From Cupriavidus campinensis (GTDB lineage: Bacteria; Pseudomonadota; Gammaproteobacteria; Burkholderiales; Burkholderiaceae): a stretch of DNA of 41,347 bases. The stretch covers positions 1-41,347 of the forward strand of contig NZ_CAJPVH010000048.1 of the NCBI RefSeq assembly GCF_905397395.1, in the 5' to 3' direction. Both the position numbers and the translations under genes were made by a program. Each line of letters begins with the position of its first letter. Positions within the stretch are counted from its first letter, which is position 1. Positions 9,212 to 17,429 of the stretch are shown in pieces. The notes beneath the pieces were generated by a model. It had not been told where the DNA came from. It worked only from the letters and a program-made list of their open reading frames with translations, and searched no databases.

Positions 9212-9240
9212 AAAAACCGGGGCACGCGGCCCCGGTTTTT
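9212..9240. terminator. Bidirectional intrinsic terminator
   Basis: A 12-bp perfect stem, AAAAACCGGGGC (9212-9223) and GCCCCGGTTTTT (9229-9240), with a five-base loop. The A and T tracts make it work on both strands, ending the sensor kinase gene from the left and the di-heme gene from the right. Confidence 0.92.
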
Positions 9241-9285
9241 CTTCAACGGCTGTTACCGCAACACTACAGCGACATCACAGCGACA

Positions 9286-11469
9286 TCACAGCGACTGCAG
9301 GAACGCGACCACCGCGTCGCGGTCGGCCTTGGGCAGCGCCTCGAACTGGGTGCGGCTGCTGTCGGCCTCGCCGCCGTGCCAGAGGATGGCTTCCAGCATC
9401 GAGCGTGCGCGGCCGTCGTGCAGCAGACGCACGTTCTGGTCGCCGCCCTGCACGAAGCGCAGCGAGCCGACGCCCCACAGCGGCGCGGTACGCCACAGGT
9501 TCGGCGCGGCGTTGGCTTCGCGCAGCGAGTCGGCCAGGTTCGGGCCCATGTCGTGCAGCAGCAGGTCCGAGTACGGGTGGATGGTCTGGTTGCGCAGCTC
9601 GGCAAACGGGTGCGTATTGCCGGTCTGCATCGTCGCCGTGTGGCAGGCCACGCAGCGGACCTGGTTGAACAGGGCGGCGCCGCGTGCGATCAGGGGCGGG
9701 TCCACGTCATGCTCGGGCGAGACGCGGATGCCGTCCGGGAAGCCGCTGCGCAGGCTGCGCTGGGCCGGCACGCCGATCAGCGACAGGTAGTGCGTGAGCC
9801 GTTGCAGTTCGCCCTCCGTCACCGAGGTGGCCGAGGCGCTCCGGCAGTCCGGCGCGCCGCGCTGGCAGCCGCGCGTCGGGAACGTCGGCGAGGTCACGCC
9901 CATGTCCTTGATCAGCGCATCGCCCACCTGATGGCGCAGGCTGGCCTTCGACGCCTTCCAGCCAAAGCGGCCCAGGTGCGTCTTGCCGGTTTCCGGATCG
10001 ACGATCCAGTTCGGGATGCCGCGCACGCCGTCGCCGTTGGCGTCGTTCGGGTCGGCCTGGGCCAGGATGGTGGTCTCGGCCAGCGCCTCGATCAGGCCCA
10101 TGCCGATCACCTGCGGCGCCTGCCGCGCGGAGAACTGCGCGGGCGTGGGGCCCTTGAAGGCGAACACCGGCTTCACCAGTTCCACGCGCTCGCCGTCAGG
10201 CAGCGTGCGCACGGTCTTGTCGAGCGCCTGGAGCGTGACGTCGAACGGCGTCGCCGTCGGGTCCTGGGCGTGCTGCTGCACGTTGTAGCCGTAGGTCGGA
10301 TCCGCCTTGCCATCGGCGCCGTTGGTCAGCATCGACATGGTGTCGAGCTTCGCCCCGATGCCGGCGGCCACGCTGCGGCCGTTGTTCGTATGGCACTCGA
10401 TACAGCGCGGCTGGTTGTAGCGCGGGCCGAGCTGGCCGATGTGGGCCGTGAAGACCGGGTTGTCGGCGTCGTGCTCCGAGTGCTTGCCGTCCAGGAACGA
10501 GGTGTGGAACAGCCGGCGGCCCTCCACGAAACGCTGCGTGTTGACGATGCCGATGTTGTTCGCCATCTGCTGGAACACGCGCATCGGCTCCTCGGAGTAG
10601 TTGTACGAGATGCTGGCCTGGCCGCCGAGCAGCGTCTCTTCGGGCAGTGGCTCCGAGTCGAGGTTCGGGGCGATGCCGTACCACGGGCGCATGCCCACGC
10701 CCACCACGTAGAGTTGCTCGAACGAGTAGTAGCGGCTGCCGCCGCCGTCCACCACCGGGTCGCGCTTGAGGCGCGGCGCCGGCGCCAGCTCGACCTTGTC
10801 GCCGATCTTGAGCGGGCTGTGCGGATCGGTACGCCAGTTCGAGTCGAAGGACATCATGCAGTCCTCCTTCGGCTGGGCTTCGCGGCAGATCGGCAGGCCG
10901 CCTTCCTTCGGATTGTTGAAGCCGTAGTTCAGGGACCAGCCGTAGTCGCGCACCTCGGGGTTCAGGATGTTGCGGAACAGGCTGAACGTGGTGCCGTCGA
11001 AGATGCCCTGGTTCACGCGCAGGTACACGTCCACGCGCGAGATGCCGGCCGGCACGTGATCGTGGATCTCGAGGCCGAAGGTGCGGTTCTGGAAGTAGAA
11101 CGTCGGGAAGGTCAGGTAGCGGCCCGGGCCTGCGTCGGGGGCGTCCCACGCCTCGCCGCGCTCGCGCGCGTGGCGCTCGGTCGGGCGCGAGCCCATCATC
11201 GTGACCAGCGTGCCGTCAGGCTGGCGGTACTGGATCTGCTCGTTCATCGGCGTATCTGCCGAGAACAGCGGCGTGTAGCCCAGGGTATCGCCGGCCGGCG
11301 TGCCCGAGGGCGCGCCGTCACCGCCGCCGCCACAGGCGGCCAGCAGCAGGGCGGCGGAAACGCAGACGGACAGGGCGGATAGACGCGATAGGCGCGATAG
11401 ACGCGATCGGCGAGACGTGGCGCGATGCCCGTCGCACCCCGGTTGAGGGCGTGGTGTAAGGACCTGCAT
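9286..11469 (-). CDS. Di-heme oxidoreductase family lipoprotein (DHOR, formerly DUF1111)
   Basis: A 727-residue exported c-type cytochrome. The signal peptide ends in a lipobox, LLLAAC, with Cys46, followed by a Gly-rich linker, so the protein should be lipid-anchored in the envelope. Two CxxCH heme sites are visible: CIECH (356-360) and CVACH (606-610). The region between them and the GIPNWIVDP segment fit the di-heme oxidoreductase family, which is distantly related to MauG/CcpA peroxidases; the substrate is unknown. I choose the ATG at 11469 because AAGGGG lies 8 bases upstream; the frame stays open to 11574. A 9-bp DNA repeat encodes RLSRLSRLS in the signal peptide. It seems monocistronic and shares the terminator at 9212-9240. 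Confidence 0.88.
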   Translation of the reverse strand: MQVLTPRPQPGCDGHRATSRRSRLSRLSRLSALSVCVSAALLLAACGGGGDGAPSGTPAGDTLGYTPLFSADTPMNEQIQYRQPDGTLVTMMGSRPTERHARERGEAWDAPDAGPGRYLTFPTFYFQNRTFGLEIHDHVPAGISRVDVYLRVNQGIFDGTTFSLFRNILNPEVRDYGWSLNYGFNNPKEGGLPICREAQPKEDCMMSFDSNWRTDPHSPLKIGDKVELAPAPRLKRDPVVDGGGSRYYSFEQLYVVGVGMRPWYGIAPNLDSEPLPEETLLGGQASISYNYSEEPMRVFQQMANNIGIVNTQRFVEGRRLFHTSFLDGKHSEHDADNPVFTAHIGQLGPRYNQPRCIECHTNNGRSVAAGIGAKLDTMSMLTNGADGKADPTYGYNVQQHAQDPTATPFDVTLQALDKTVRTLPDGERVELVKPVFAFKGPTPAQFSARQAPQVIGMGLIEALAETTILAQADPNDANGDGVRGIPNWIVDPETGKTHLGRFGWKASKASLRHQVGDALIKDMGVTSPTFPTRGCQRGAPDCRSASATSVTEGELQRLTHYLSLIGVPAQRSLRSGFPDGIRVSPEHDVDPPLIARGAALFNQVRCVACHTATMQTGNTHPFAELRNQTIHPYSDLLLHDMGPNLADSLREANAAPNLWRTAPLWGVGSLRFVQGGDQNVRLLHDGRARSMLEAILWHGGEADSSRTQFEALPKADRDAVVAFLQSL
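11375..11410. repeat. 9-bp tandem repeat inside the di-heme signal peptide
   Basis: Four imperfect copies of CGCGATAGR lie back to back. Being a multiple of three they stay in frame and encode repeated Ser-Arg-Leu in the positively charged part of the signal peptide. Copy-number change would alter the signal length without shifting the frame. Confidence 0.7.
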
Positions 11470-11784
11470 GGTGTTGACCCCTTCGTTTTTGTTGAACATC
11501 TTCCCGTTGCTGCCGGCGGTCACTCTTCGGTGCCGCTCGTGTTTATCGCCGGAACGATGACAAGTACATGACAAACGTCATGTATTGACATGGGCCGGCG
11601 CCCTGGCCGCATCGTCGATGCGCAGGGCTGCCCCTACTTAATGGGGGTGAAAGTTAGCAAATGTGAACGGGAAAGTGTGGGCGACGTAGAGGGGTGTCGC
11701 GTTGGCGTCACACCGCCAACGCAAGAAGCGTGTACTCAAAAGCGTCAATGCGAGTCCACGCGAGACAAATGAGGGGCAGGGCGA
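11470..11784. other. 315-bp non-coding gap with two inverted repeats
   Basis: The gap lies upstream of the di-heme gene and downstream of the dsbA-like gene. It holds TACATGAC-AAAC-GTCATGTA (11565-11584), a perfect 8-bp dyad directly followed by TTGACA (11585-11590), and a 9-bp stem GCGTTGGCG (11699-11707) / CGCCAACGC (11714-11722) with no T tract. On the minus strand TGTCA occurs three times within about 40 bp. I see no convincing gene; a 60-codon open frame at 11590-11772 lacks support. Confidence 0.55.
11565..11584. promoter_or_regulatory. Perfect dyad, possible operator of the di-heme gene
   Basis: TACATGAC and GTCATGTA are separated by AAAC. The site lies about 100 bp upstream of the di-heme start codon, a usual distance for an operator or activator site. 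The cognate regulator is unknown. Confidence 0.4.
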
Positions 11785-12459
11785 TCAGGTGGAGGGCGCT
11801 TCACCGCCGCGCTCGGCCAGGATCTGCCGGATGGCCTGCTCGAACGCCTCGGGCGCCTGGCCGCCGGTGACGAGGTAGCGGTTGTCGAAAATGATCGACG
11901 GCACGGACGTGATGCCCATGGCCTGGGACTGCTGCTCCTCGGCGCGGACTTCCTCGGCAAAGTCGTCGCTGTCCAGCACGGCGCGCGCCGCGGCGGCGTC
12001 GAGCCCGGCCGACTGGGCGGCTTCCACCAGCACGGCGTGGCCGCTTGGGTCCTTGCCCTCGCCGTGATAGGCGCGCAGCAGGGCCGCCTTCAGCGCCAGT
12101 TGCTTGCCTGGCTCCTGCTGGCCCGCCCACTGGAGCAGGCGATGGGCATCGAAGGTGTTGTAGACCCACTCGCGCGGGCCGAACGTGAAGCCCACCTCGG
12201 CGCCGCGCGCGCGGATCATCGCCTGGGTCTCGGCGATCTGCGCCGGCGTGCGGCCGTACTTCTTGCTGATGTAGCCGACGATGTCCTCGCCCTCGGGCCC
12301 CATCTGCGGGTTCAGTTCGAACGGGTGGACGACGATCTCGGCATCCACGGCGTCGCCCAGGCGGGAGAGCGCGACCTGGAGCGAGGACAGGCCGATCGCG
12401 CACCAGGGGCAGGCGATGTCGGAAACGAAGTCGATACGGAGGGGTTGGGCTTGGGTCAT
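11785..12459 (-). CDS. DsbA-family oxidoreductase, FrnE-like
   Basis: A 224-residue thioredoxin-fold protein without a signal peptide, so cytoplasmic. The redox motif is C17-P-W-C20 near the N-terminus (FVSDIACPWCAIG), a helical insertion follows, and the cis-proline loop reads SVPSII near residue 185. This layout fits the FrnE/2-hydroxychromene-2-carboxylate isomerase-like branch of the DsbA superfamily. Because both cysteines are kept, thiol-disulfide chemistry is likelier than isomerase activity. An AGGA precedes the ATG by about 6 bases. The gene stands alone between two non-coding gaps. The physiological substrate cannot be read from the sequence; FrnE homologues are linked to oxidative stress tolerance in some bacteria. 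Confidence 0.9.
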   Translation of the reverse strand: MTQAQPLRIDFVSDIACPWCAIGLSSLQVALSRLGDAVDAEIVVHPFELNPQMGPEGEDIVGYISKKYGRTPAQIAETQAMIRARGAEVGFTFGPREWVYNTFDAHRLLQWAGQQEPGKQLALKAALLRAYHGEGKDPSGHAVLVEAAQSAGLDAAAARAVLDSDDFAEEVRAEEQQSQAMGITSVPSIIFDNRYLVTGGQAPEAFEQAIRQILAERGGEAPST

Positions 12460-12562
12460 GGCAATCCTGTGCGGCGCGCGAAAGAGGCGATGGCCGACAG
12501 GGTAGCCCGATTCGCCGCCCCTTGCAGGCGGCGGGTATTAGGTCACGGAGGGACGGGCGGGG

Positions 12563-12847
12563 CTACAGCCCCACGATCGACTGTCCGGGCACGTGCCCGT
12601 CGATGATTTCGGTGCCGGCCTGTACCGCCGCGCGGCGTGCGCCGCCCAGGCTGTCCCACTGGCGGGCCAGCATCGGAAAGACCCGCACCAGGGCCGATAC
12701 CGGATCGGTCCCTTCGCGGCAGATCACCACGGAGGCACTGTAGGTGCGGTCCGGGCGGCGTTCGTACCATTCGTGCGTCGCGGCATGTGTGTAGACCAGC
12801 GGGTAGATGTCGTACCCTTTGTAGCTGGCGCTCGGTGAAGTGTCCAT
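12563..12847 (-). CDS. Small hypothetical protein (94 aa)
   Basis: The frame is open well upstream, to 13138, but only the last 94 codons look like a gene. The ATG at 12847 has a strong GGAGG 5 bases upstream, and the coding sequence begins MDTSPSASYKGYDIYPLVY. The protein is soluble and mixed alpha/beta, with a C-terminal half rich in small and hydrophobic residues (GGARRAAVQAGTEIIDGH). It resembles short Burkholderiaceae proteins of unknown function that I cannot name with certainty. No signal peptide, transmembrane helix or metal motif is seen. It is followed on the same strand by the dsbA-like gene 103 bp away. Function unknown. Confidence 0.7.
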   Translation of the reverse strand: MDTSPSASYKGYDIYPLVYTHAATHEWYERRPDRTYSASVVICREGTDPVSALVRVFPMLARQWDSLGGARRAAVQAGTEIIDGHVPGQSIVGL

Positions 12848-12983
12848 GGCCGCCTCCGGGAAAGTGGATGGGCCCACTTTACGCGCAATTCCGCGCCAAA
12901 ACAGGCGCGGCCCGGGATTATTTCGCGTGGCTTTCCGAAAGATGCCCCGGGCGCGCTTTACGGCCGCCAGGCCGCGCCGCGCC

Positions 12984-13232
12984 TTACCCGCGCGGCGATT
13001 CCTCGGCGATGTTGAACTGCTCCTGCAGCGCGCGGATCTTCGGCGCCAGCGCCTCGAGGCAGGCCGCGCCGCTCTCGCCCTCCATCTTCGAGACGCTCCA
13101 GTTGCAGCCGTCCCCATCCGGCGCGTGCCAACAGACATCGCCGAAGCAGCATCCCTTGCACGCCGGCAGCTTCTCCTGTTCGGCGCGGATCATCGCGCGG
13201 ACTTCGGCCTTGTTCTTGATCTGTCTCGACAT
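12984..13232 (-). CDS. Small cysteine-rich hypothetical protein (82 aa)
   Basis: The ATG at 13232 has an AGGAGGGG ribosome binding site immediately upstream, which rules out the longer frame to 13301. The protein begins MSRQIKNKAEVRAMIRAEQ, a charged helix. It then has a cysteine cluster, ACKGCCFGDVCWHAPDGDGC, and one further cysteine (GAACLEA), six in all plus a histidine. This spacing could hold a metal or an Fe-S cluster, or form disulfides, but there is no signal peptide, so metal binding in the cytoplasm is the simpler idea (inference). The C-terminus is another helix, ending EESPRG. It is divergent from the zntB-like gene, with a 177-bp gap. Family not recognised. Confidence 0.7.
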   Translation of the reverse strand: MSRQIKNKAEVRAMIRAEQEKLPACKGCCFGDVCWHAPDGDGCNWSVSKMEGESGAACLEALAPKIRALQEQFNIAEESPRG

Positions 13233-13409
13233 GTCCCCTCCTGGTGGGCATCGGGCGCCCGGTTTTGTGGTGATGGGATAGTTATAGTGCATACGGCGCA
13301 TTCGGATTCGCGCGGGATGGGGGGTCTGTCACCGACTTTTCGCGCCGGTGTGCTAGCGTCGCGCGCTGGCGCACATCGTGTCGATCGTCGACGAAGGGAC
13401 AGGGGGTTT

Positions 13410-14450
13410 ATGCAATCCGGCATTGTCGAATCCGGCTATGGTTCCGATCCGGTGGGGCTCGTCAGCGGGTTCCTGTTCGAGCCGGGGCAGCCGCCGCGCG
13501 AGATTCCGTCCACCGAGGCGGTGGCCTGGCTGCAGCGCCAGGATGCCGGGGTGCCCCATGCCCGCCCCCACGACGGGCCGTTCCTGTGGCTGCATTTCAA
13601 CCTGTCGCACAGCGCCTGCGAGCGCTGGATGAAGACCCACCTCGGCCTGCCCGACGATTTCTTCGAGGCGCTGCGCCAGGGCTCGCACTCCACGCGCATC
13701 GAGCGCCAGGAAGACGCGCTGCTGGCCGTGGTCAACGACGTGATCTACAACTTCGGCGTGACCTCGACGGACATCTCCACCCTCTGGGCCAATGCCGATC
13801 ACCGCCTGCTGGTGACCGCCCGCATGCGCCCGCTGCGCTCGGTGGACAAGCTGCGCGCCGCCGTGCGCCGGGGTGAGGACTTTCGCTCCCCGCTGGATCT
13901 CGTCGTGCATCTGCTGCGCGATCAGGCCGACGTGCTGGTACAGATCGTGCGTGAAACCGGGGTCAGTGTGGACCAGATCGAAGATCGGCTGCTCGCCCAG
14001 CGGCTGCAGGGCAACCGGGCCGACCTGGGCGCCATGCGGCGCGGCCTGGTGCGGCTGCAGCGCCTGCTGGCGCCCGAGCCCGGCGCGCTGTTCCGCCTGC
14101 TGAACCGCCCGCCGGCCTGGCTGCGCGAGGCTGATCTGCAGGCGCTGCGCGAATCCACCGAGGAATTCTCGCTCGTGCTTGATGACCTGGCCGCATTGGT
14201 GGAGCGGATCAAGCTGCTGCAGGAAGAAATCGCCGCCAAGCTCAACGAGCAGACCAACCGCACGCTGTTCACGCTGACGCTGGTGACCGTGCTGGCGCTG
14301 CCAATCAATATCGTCGCCGGCTTCTTCGGCATGAACGTGGGCGGCATTCCGCTGGCCGACCATCCGCACGGCTTCTGGGTGCTGGTGGCGGTAGTGGGCA
14401 GCTTTTCGGTGCTGGCCGGGCGGTGGGCGTTTCGCAAGCAGGCAGAGTGA
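13410..14450 (+). CDS. zntB: CorA-family zinc/magnesium transporter, ZntB-like
   Basis: A 346-residue inner-membrane ion channel or transporter. A large cytoplasmic N-terminal domain is followed by a long helix (about residues 240-285, VLDDLAALVERIKLLQEEI). Two C-terminal membrane segments then flank the signature G307-M-N-V-G-G312. GMN is the CorA pore motif, and the VGGIP continuation is the ZntB form. ZntB proteins move Zn2+, probably coupled to protons; direction and specificity remain debated. The ATG at 13410 follows an AGGGGG stretch. The open frame extends upstream to 12840, but that part is out of character. The divergent neighbour is the small Cys-rich protein, a possible metal binder. 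Confidence 0.9.
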   Translation: MQSGIVESGYGSDPVGLVSGFLFEPGQPPREIPSTEAVAWLQRQDAGVPHARPHDGPFLWLHFNLSHSACERWMKTHLGLPDDFFEALRQGSHSTRIERQEDALLAVVNDVIYNFGVTSTDISTLWANADHRLLVTARMRPLRSVDKLRAAVRRGEDFRSPLDLVVHLLRDQADVLVQIVRETGVSVDQIEDRLLAQRLQGNRADLGAMRRGLVRLQRLLAPEPGALFRLLNRPPAWLREADLQALRESTEEFSLVLDDLAALVERIKLLQEEIAAKLNEQTNRTLFTLTLVTVLALPINIVAGFFGMNVGGIPLADHPHGFWVLVAVVGSFSVLAGRWAFRKQAE

Positions 14451-14474
14451 CCCGCACCACGCAAATTCATGCAA

Positions 14475-14502
14475 TTGCCATGGGTCAGGCGTACGATATT
14501 TG
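14475..14502 (+). promoter_or_regulatory. Candidate promoter of ppk2
   Basis: TTGCCA (14475-14480) and TATTTG (14497-14502) are 16 bp apart and end 36 bp before the ppk2 start codon. The match is moderate. Confidence 0.35.
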
Positions 14503-14538
14503 CCGATAGCCGATGCAGCGACGTGACGGAGAAATGCC

Positions 14539-15489
14539 ATGGATTACAACGACGAAGCGCTGATCCGGCGCATCCACCGCGAGGTGGCGGACTACTACGA
14601 CGAGGAACTGGAACTGGAGCTCGAAGACCGGGACCCCGCGCTGATCCAGAGCCTGCTGGCGCGCGAATCGGGTGGTCCCGGCGATAACTCGGGCGTGACC
14701 GACAGCGAGGACGAGCGCGCTGAACGTCACATGTATTTCCGCGAACTGTTCCGCCTGCAGGGCGAACTGGTGAAGCTGCAGAGCTGGGTGGTGGCCACCG
14801 GCCACAAGGTGGTGATCCTGTTCGAGGGGCGCGACGCCGCCGGCAAGGGTGGGGTGATCAAGCGCATCACGCAGCGGCTGAACCCGCGCGTGTGCCGGGT
14901 GGCCGCACTGCCGGCGCCCAACGACCGCGAGCGCACGCAGTGGTACTTCCAGCGCTATGTGTCGCACCTGCCGGCCGCGGGCGAGATGGTGCTGTTCGAC
15001 CGCAGCTGGTACAACCGCGCCGGGGTGGAGCGCGTGATGGGTTTCTGTACCGACGACCAGTACGAGGAGTTCTTCCGCTCGGTGCCGGAGTTCGAGCGCA
15101 TGCTCGTGCGCTCGGGCATCCAGGTCGTCAAGTACTGGTTCTCGATCTCGGACGAGGAGCAGCACCTGCGCTTCCTGAGCCGCATCCACGATCCGCTCAA
15201 GCAGTGGAAGCTGAGCCCGATGGACCTGGAGTCTCGCCGCCGCTGGGAGGACTACACCCGGGCGAAGGAGATCATGCTCGAGCGCACCCATATTCCGGAG
15301 GCGCCGTGGTGGATCGTGCAGGCCGTGGACAAGAAGCGCGCGCGCCTGAACTGCATTCGCCACCTGCTGGGGCAGATGCCGTACGTGGAGCCGTCGCAGC
15401 CGGTGATCGTGCTGCCCGAGCGCGAGCGCCACGCCGACTACACGCGCCAGCCGGTGCCGGACGCGATGATCGTGCCGGAAGTCTACTGA
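14539..15489 (+). CDS. ppk2: Polyphosphate kinase 2 (PPK2)
   Basis: A 316-residue cytoplasmic P-loop kinase that transfers phosphate between polyphosphate and nucleotides. Walker A is G97-R-D-A-A-G-K103 and Walker B/lid is FDRSWYNRAGVERVMGF (Asp154, Arg155). The core is followed by the usual SRIHDPLKQWKLSPMDLES and WEDYTRAKEIMLERT blocks. The N-terminal 60 residues are very acidic (YYDEELELELEDRD), probably a flexible extension. A single PPK2 domain of this length fits the class that phosphorylates nucleoside diphosphates, but substrate preference cannot be decided by eye. GGAG precedes the ATG. It is transcribed alone or with zntB, 88 bp upstream. Confidence 0.94.
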   Translation: MDYNDEALIRRIHREVADYYDEELELELEDRDPALIQSLLARESGGPGDNSGVTDSEDERAERHMYFRELFRLQGELVKLQSWVVATGHKVVILFEGRDAAGKGGVIKRITQRLNPRVCRVAALPAPNDRERTQWYFQRYVSHLPAAGEMVLFDRSWYNRAGVERVMGFCTDDQYEEFFRSVPEFERMLVRSGIQVVKYWFSISDEEQHLRFLSRIHDPLKQWKLSPMDLESRRRWEDYTRAKEIMLERTHIPEAPWWIVQAVDKKRARLNCIRHLLGQMPYVEPSQPVIVLPERERHADYTRQPVPDAMIVPEVY

Positions 15490-15500
15490 CCGGATCGGCA

Positions 15501-15519
15501 GGATCGGCACCCCCGATCC
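15501..15519 (+). other. Hairpin after ppk2
   Basis: GGATCGG (15501-15507) pairs with CCGATCC (15513-15519) around a CACCC loop, 12 bp after the ppk2 stop codon. There is no T tract, so it may be a 3'-end stabiliser or a factor-assisted terminator rather than an intrinsic one. Confidence 0.4.
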
Positions 15520-15616
15520 GCCAGATCTGATGCCAAAGCGGCAAAAACGACAGAACGCGACAAATCCTGACAATTCCCTAAAGCACGGGCGACACCCGCC
15601 GTTAAGACAGGACGCA

Positions 15617-15635
15617 CCCCGGCACCCTGCCGGGG
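15617..15635 (+). promoter_or_regulatory. Leader hairpin before the M30-like lipoprotein gene
   Basis: CCCCGGCA (15617-15624) and TGCCGGGG (15628-15635) form a perfect 8-bp stem with a CCC loop. Seven bases later comes CTTTTTC, then the ribosome binding region of the next gene (ATG 15663). It may act as a late terminator of ppk2 or as an attenuator in the leader. Confidence 0.45.
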
Positions 15636-15662
15636 GCTCACCTTTTTCTCGGGAGTGTCCTG

Positions 15663-17387
15663 ATGCGTCGCCTCGCAGTGCGTGGTTCTGATCTGTCCCT
15701 GTTTTCGCGCGGCCTGCCCGCGCTGACCGTCCTGGCGGCGCTTGCGCTGACCGCCTGCGGCGGCGGCGGCGGCGACAATGCCGGCTCCACCACGACGCAG
15801 CAGCAGGCCGGCGACACCAACACGCCCGTGACCCCGGCGCAGCCGGTGCTGGTGACCGGCCTCGACCAGGCGTGCAGCGGCGCCCAATGCAGCGCCGCCA
15901 CCAGCGCCGCCTTCTCGGGCGCGGGCACCGGCATCTGGGGCCACACCGCCGGCGGCGCGTCGGAGGATGTGCAGTTCTCGATCTCGGGCCTGGCCGGCAC
16001 CTCGATCTCCCTGCTGCTGACCAACCTGAACAACACCCTGGCGCTGCTGCCCAGCGGGCTCTCCGCCAGCATGCTTGACGCCACCACGGTGACCCGCCTG
16101 TCGCCGCAGGCGCTGAGCGCGGACGCGGAGGCCGAAGCCCGCCGCCGCGAGATCGCCGAATTCAACCGCACCGGCTGGGCCGAGAAGGTGGCCGCCGCGC
16201 AACCGCTGCGCCAGACCCTGGGCGTGCCGGCGCCGCGGCCCGTCGCGATCCCGGGCGTGGGGGCGACCAAGTCCTGGTACCACACGGACGGTTCCACGCG
16301 CCCCGCCACGCTGCGCAAGCAGATGACCGCCACCGACGGCACCATCGTCAATGTCTGGGTGGAAGACTCCCAGTACAACATCGTCAACGGTATCGACTCG
16401 ACCATCGTCGACGACCTGGGCGCCGCCTTTGCCGGCTCGGGCAAGATCTATGACCTGCTGACCGGCATCGGCGGCGCGGTCTGGGGCGCGAACGCCCATC
16501 CGGACACCGTGCTGCCCGCGGGCCAGCCGATCGACATCGTCATCCTGAACTTCGACGGCAACGGCGCTCCGGGCGGCACCGTGGGCTACTTCTGGGGCCT
16601 GCACAACCTGCTGAAGACCGCCGATTCGCGCAGCAACGAGTCGATTTCGCTGTATCTGGACAGCGAGACGCTGGCCCTGGGCGGCGCCACCGGCATGAAG
16701 GCGATGAAGATGACCATGGCGCACGAAGGGACGCACATGCAGAACTTCTACCGCCGCGCCGTGACGATGGGCACCGCCTATGCCTACGACGACTGGCTCG
16801 AGGAAATGACGGCGATGCAGATGGAGGATTTCCTCAGCTTCAGCATCGACCCGACCTACAACGCGATCCGCGATGTGCGCTTCCCGGACTTCTACCGCTA
16901 CAGCGGCTTCAACTGCCCGCTGCTGACCTTCACGGGCGGCGGCACGTGCGAGAGCTACTCGGTGTCCGGCAGCTTCGGCGGCTTCCTGGACCGCCAGCTC
17001 GGCCTGCCCTTCTATAAGGATCTGCTGACGCGCCAGGTGGTGGGCTCGAAGACGGTGCTCGACCAGGCGATCCAGGCCACCCAGCCGGGCCTGACGTTCA
17101 ACCTGGCGCTGACGCGCTGGGCGGCGACCAACGGCAGCGGCATGCCGGCCGCCAAGGCGCCGACCGGCTACGGCTATCCGCGATGGACCGACGGCACCTT
17201 CGAGCTGCCGGAGATCGACCCGGCCTCCACCGCCAATGCCGCGCTGCGCAAGCTGCCGGCGTCGGTGCCGAGCTTCCTGCAGGGCCTCGGCACGCTGCCG
17301 CTGAAGCGCACGGCCACCACCGATGGCGTGTACAGCGACAAGGTGCGCCTGCCGGCCGGCGTGACGCTGTCCGTCGTCGCCTACTGA
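15663..17387 (+). CDS. Secreted lipoprotein metallopeptidase, M30 (hyicolysin)-like
   Basis: A 574-residue exported protein. The signal peptide ends in lipobox ALTAC with Cys32, followed by a Gly-rich linker, so it should be anchored to the cell envelope. The catalytic zinc motif is H354-E-G-T-H358 (MAHEGTHMQNF). About 20 residues further on, DDWLEEMTAMQMED (Glu380/381) supplies the expected third ligand, as in gluzincin-type and M30 peptidases. There are few cysteines apart from CSGAQC and CPLLTFTGGGTC, which may form disulfides. GGGAG lies upstream of the ATG. Target proteins are unknown. The M30 assignment is from motif spacing; another HExxH family is possible, but a zinc peptidase is likely. 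Confidence 0.78.
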   Translation: MRRLAVRGSDLSLFSRGLPALTVLAALALTACGGGGGDNAGSTTTQQQAGDTNTPVTPAQPVLVTGLDQACSGAQCSAATSAAFSGAGTGIWGHTAGGASEDVQFSISGLAGTSISLLLTNLNNTLALLPSGLSASMLDATTVTRLSPQALSADAEAEARRREIAEFNRTGWAEKVAAAQPLRQTLGVPAPRPVAIPGVGATKSWYHTDGSTRPATLRKQMTATDGTIVNVWVEDSQYNIVNGIDSTIVDDLGAAFAGSGKIYDLLTGIGGAVWGANAHPDTVLPAGQPIDIVILNFDGNGAPGGTVGYFWGLHNLLKTADSRSNESISLYLDSETLALGGATGMKAMKMTMAHEGTHMQNFYRRAVTMGTAYAYDDWLEEMTAMQMEDFLSFSIDPTYNAIRDVRFPDFYRYSGFNCPLLTFTGGGTCESYSVSGSFGGFLDRQLGLPFYKDLLTRQVVGSKTVLDQAIQATQPGLTFNLALTRWAATNGSGMPAAKAPTGYGYPRWTDGTFELPEIDPASTANAALRKLPASVPSFLQGLGTLPLKRTATTDGVYSDKVRLPAGVTLSVVAY

Positions 17388-17429
17388 CCGGGCCGGGCCG
17401 ACCTCTCCCGGCATCCTGCTTTCTGTTAC

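Noticed and set aside
9376..11382. A 668-codon plus-strand frame opposite the di-heme gene
   Set aside because: Antisense shadow; the minus-strand frame carries two CxxCH motifs and a lipobox.
11699..11722. A 9-bp stem considered as a terminator
   Set aside because: No T tract on either strand; kept only as an unexplained inverted repeat.
11590..11772. A 60-codon plus-strand frame preceded by TTGACA
   Set aside because: No ribosome site, no matching -10 and no family resemblance.
15483..17414. A 643-codon minus-strand frame opposite the M30-like gene
   Set aside because: Antisense shadow; the plus strand has a signal peptide and a HEGTH motif.
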